Positions 34,541 to 36,074 of a stretch of 36,074 nt of DNA are shown here, one piece after another. Made by a program: the position numbers and the translations under genes. The notes below the pieces were generated by a model, which saw nothing but the letters and a program-made list of their open reading frames with translations, had not been told where the DNA came from and ran no database searches. The stretch comes from a virus, in the IMG/VR virus record IMGVR_UViG_3300027793_000171, positions 1 to 36,074 of that record; one strand, written 5' to 3'. How positions within the stretch are numbered: the first letter of the stretch is position 1; every line of letters starts with the position of its first letter.

Positions 34541-35659
34541 ATGCCTACAAGAACAGTATCAAATGCCGGTGGAAATTGGGACTCAGTTGGAACTTGGGTT
34601 GAAGGAGCTGTGCCCACAAGCGCTGACGACGTTGTGTTTACTGCAACAAGTGGTAATGTTACGGTAAATGTCGCAGGACTTACGCGTGGTATTAATTTCG
34701 CAAACTATGTCGGAACTATGACTTTTTTGGCTAATATTTCTATCATAGGCGGAGGATTAAATTTAGGAACGGGCGGATATACATTAACCGGAACCGGTGG
34801 GAGCGGTTTTGCATTTGGTGCGTCATGTTCAATTACAAGTAACGGGGTATTATGCCAACGAGGAATATCTTTCGGTGGAACAAATCAAACATATACTTTA
34901 GTTGATGTATTCGATGTTCCAAGTACGTTTGTATCAGCGACAACGTTCACAACAATTAATGGAGCAGAACTAAGAACAGGTAATATAATTCATAACACAA
35001 GCGCAATAGTGCAAGGAACATCTAAAATAGTTTTTAATAAAACGGCTACATGGTCTCACTCATCTACAGGTGTTATAAGAAATAATTTAGATATAAATTT
35101 AGTAGGCACTTTAACATTAAGTGGGACAGTTAGATACGATACTAGAACACTAACATATATTACGGGGACGGTTGTAGCTACAGGTTCCACCTTAAATATT
35201 GCAGCGTCAACAACGTTAAATACAAGTTCTGTTGTATGGAATACTATATCAACTACAACAGGAGTTACTTTAACGCTAAATTCAATATTAAATGCAAGTA
35301 CTTTTAGTCAAACTGGTGGAAATGTAGTTTTTGCAGGTTCGTTTGGTTTTAATATAGGTACTTTAACAATACAAGCAGCAAGAACTCTTACTTTACAAAA
35401 TAGCGTTACTTATGATGTAAACACATTAATAACTAGAAATACAGGTTCTATATCTACTATAACTAGTAACTCAGGCACGTTAAGAGCTACCTTACATTAC
35501 AATAGATATAACGTAAATACCAATATTGGAAACTTTAGTTTAACTAGAATTAATGCTAGAGGAGGTTTTAGAATATTAACAGCTCAAGGCATGGTGCATA
35601 CTGATTGCATGAATGTATCAAAAGGCGAAGGTGATATAACTCAAATATTAATGAATTAA
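34541..35659 (+). CDS. beta-helix fibre protein with G8-like start
   Basis: 372 residues, Thr/Asn/Gly/Ser-rich throughout with short alternating strands, the composition of a right-handed beta-helix. The N-terminus NAGGNWDSVGTWVEGAVPTS followed by ADDVVF resembles the beginning of G8-type and related surface domains. Repeated strand-turn units follow (about 50-330), such as GTLTLSGTVRYDTRTLTYI and TLTIQAARTLTLQNSVTYD. The last ~40 residues (LTRINARGGFRILTAQG) differ and may be a cap. In a fibre cluster this suggests a polysaccharide-binding or tailspike-type protein; no catalytic residues can be named. Confidence 0.72.
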   Translation: MPTRTVSNAGGNWDSVGTWVEGAVPTSADDVVFTATSGNVTVNVAGLTRGINFANYVGTMTFLANISIIGGGLNLGTGGYTLTGTGGSGFAFGASCSITSNGVLCQRGISFGGTNQTYTLVDVFDVPSTFVSATTFTTINGAELRTGNIIHNTSAIVQGTSKIVFNKTATWSHSSTGVIRNNLDINLVGTLTLSGTVRYDTRTLTYITGTVVATGSTLNIAASTTLNTSSVVWNTISTTTGVTLTLNSILNASTFSQTGGNVVFAGSFGFNIGTLTIQAARTLTLQNSVTYDVNTLITRNTGSISTITSNSGTLRATLHYNRYNVNTNIGNFSLTRINARGGFRILTAQGMVHTDCMNVSKGEGDITQILMN

Positions 35660-35670
35660 AAATTATATAT

Positions 35671-36074
35671 ATGACAACGATAAATAACGAGTGGATCACA
35701 CTCATGCACACAGTTGATGAACAACTTGTAGAACATAAAAGAAATGGTGTAGTAGTACAACGTAAATTCGGTGGATTAGATACTCGTATTTCTGAAGATG
35801 ATAATTCAGTAATGTATTGTAAAGTATTCTATTGGGAGCGTGAATTATATCCAAATGGTAATACTATTAAAAGTGAATTAAAACACTATACGCTTACCGA
35901 TTTACCTATTACAGAAGTATTAGAAAATGGTAATTTATATGAAATGTTAGCTTTACCAGTATTAACAGGTTTTATTAATAATTTAGGTTACCCAGGCATA
36001 ATTAATCCAGCAAGAGAAACTCTTGAAAACACTGCTGTATTACCAATAGATGCTCCTGAAGGTTATCCATTAAG
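35671..36074 (+). CDS. partial gene running off the window end, unknown function
   Basis: The frame opens at the ATG at 35671, 11 bases after the previous stop, and stays open to the window end (134 codons plus two bases). The start MTTINNEWITLMHTVDEQLV and later EHKRNGVVVQRKFGGLDTRI, YCKVFYWERELYPNG and FINNLGYPGIINPARETLEN look like a soluble virion or appendage protein. The upstream A/T-rich spacer is like those of neighbouring genes. It is probably another member of the fibre region; no family recognised. Confidence 0.7.
   Translation, partial: MTTINNEWITLMHTVDEQLVEHKRNGVVVQRKFGGLDTRISEDDNSVMYCKVFYWERELYPNGNTIKSELKHYTLTDLPITEVLENGNLYEMLALPVLTGFINNLGYPGIINPARETLENTAVLPIDAPEGYPL

Overview
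The window is the structural and lysis region of a tailed double-stranded DNA phage of Bacteroidetes bacteria, most likely a crAss-like podovirus (order Crassvirales). The gene order supports this: terminase C-terminus, small conserved protein, portal, acidic scaffold-like protein, major capsid protein, ring-type connector proteins, a P22 gp4-like ring protein, a ~1500-residue muzzle (tail stabilisation) protein, then a run of large internal cargo proteins. The Bacteroidetes host is supported by low-GC DNA, A-rich translation starts without clear Shine-Dalgarno sites, promoters of the TTTG / TAnnTTTG type, and PKD/SprB-like and Big2-like domains. All 36 coding regions are on the + strand with almost no spacer. 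Stops are nearly all TAA, with two TAG and three TGA in contexts that make them true stops, so the standard code fits.

Layout. 1-3469: end of TerL, a 206-residue protein and the portal. 3458-3490: a well-formed Bacteroidetes promoter leading into the scaffold-like gene and the major capsid gene (3546-6056), closed by a strong hairpin terminator (6070-6104). 6129-6902: a conserved-type head protein of unknown role, closed by a second terminator (6908-6936). 6961-10125: two connector-ring candidates, an inserted GIY-YIG homing endonuclease with NUMOD repeats, and the gp4-like ring protein. 10138-23473: muzzle protein and four internal (ejected) protein candidates. 23526-26826: a six-gene block of small virion or appendage proteins, all carrying clustered cysteines, including a collagen-like/PKD protein, a tail-collar protein with seven HxH motifs and a Big2 protein. 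26831-28620: a lysis-type cassette (holin-like membrane protein, Amidase_3 endolysin, a 70-residue protein, and a protein with the topology of a single-molecule spanin). 28625-36074: receptor-binding/tail-fibre genes mixed with small membrane and coiled-coil proteins; the last gene runs off the window.

How it works together. Portal, scaffold and capsid proteins build the procapsid and TerL fills it. Ring proteins and muzzle form the short tail. The cargo proteins probably travel inside the head or tail and leave with the DNA. The fibre and collar genes recognise the host, and the amidase/holin/spanin set releases progeny. Two promoters place the -7 box only 3-4 bases before the start codon, which predicts leaderless transcripts.

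No tRNA, CRISPR array, integrase, insertion sequence or replication gene was seen, and no intergenic gap exceeds about 80 bases. Assignments rest on reading sequence and gene order; no database search was run.
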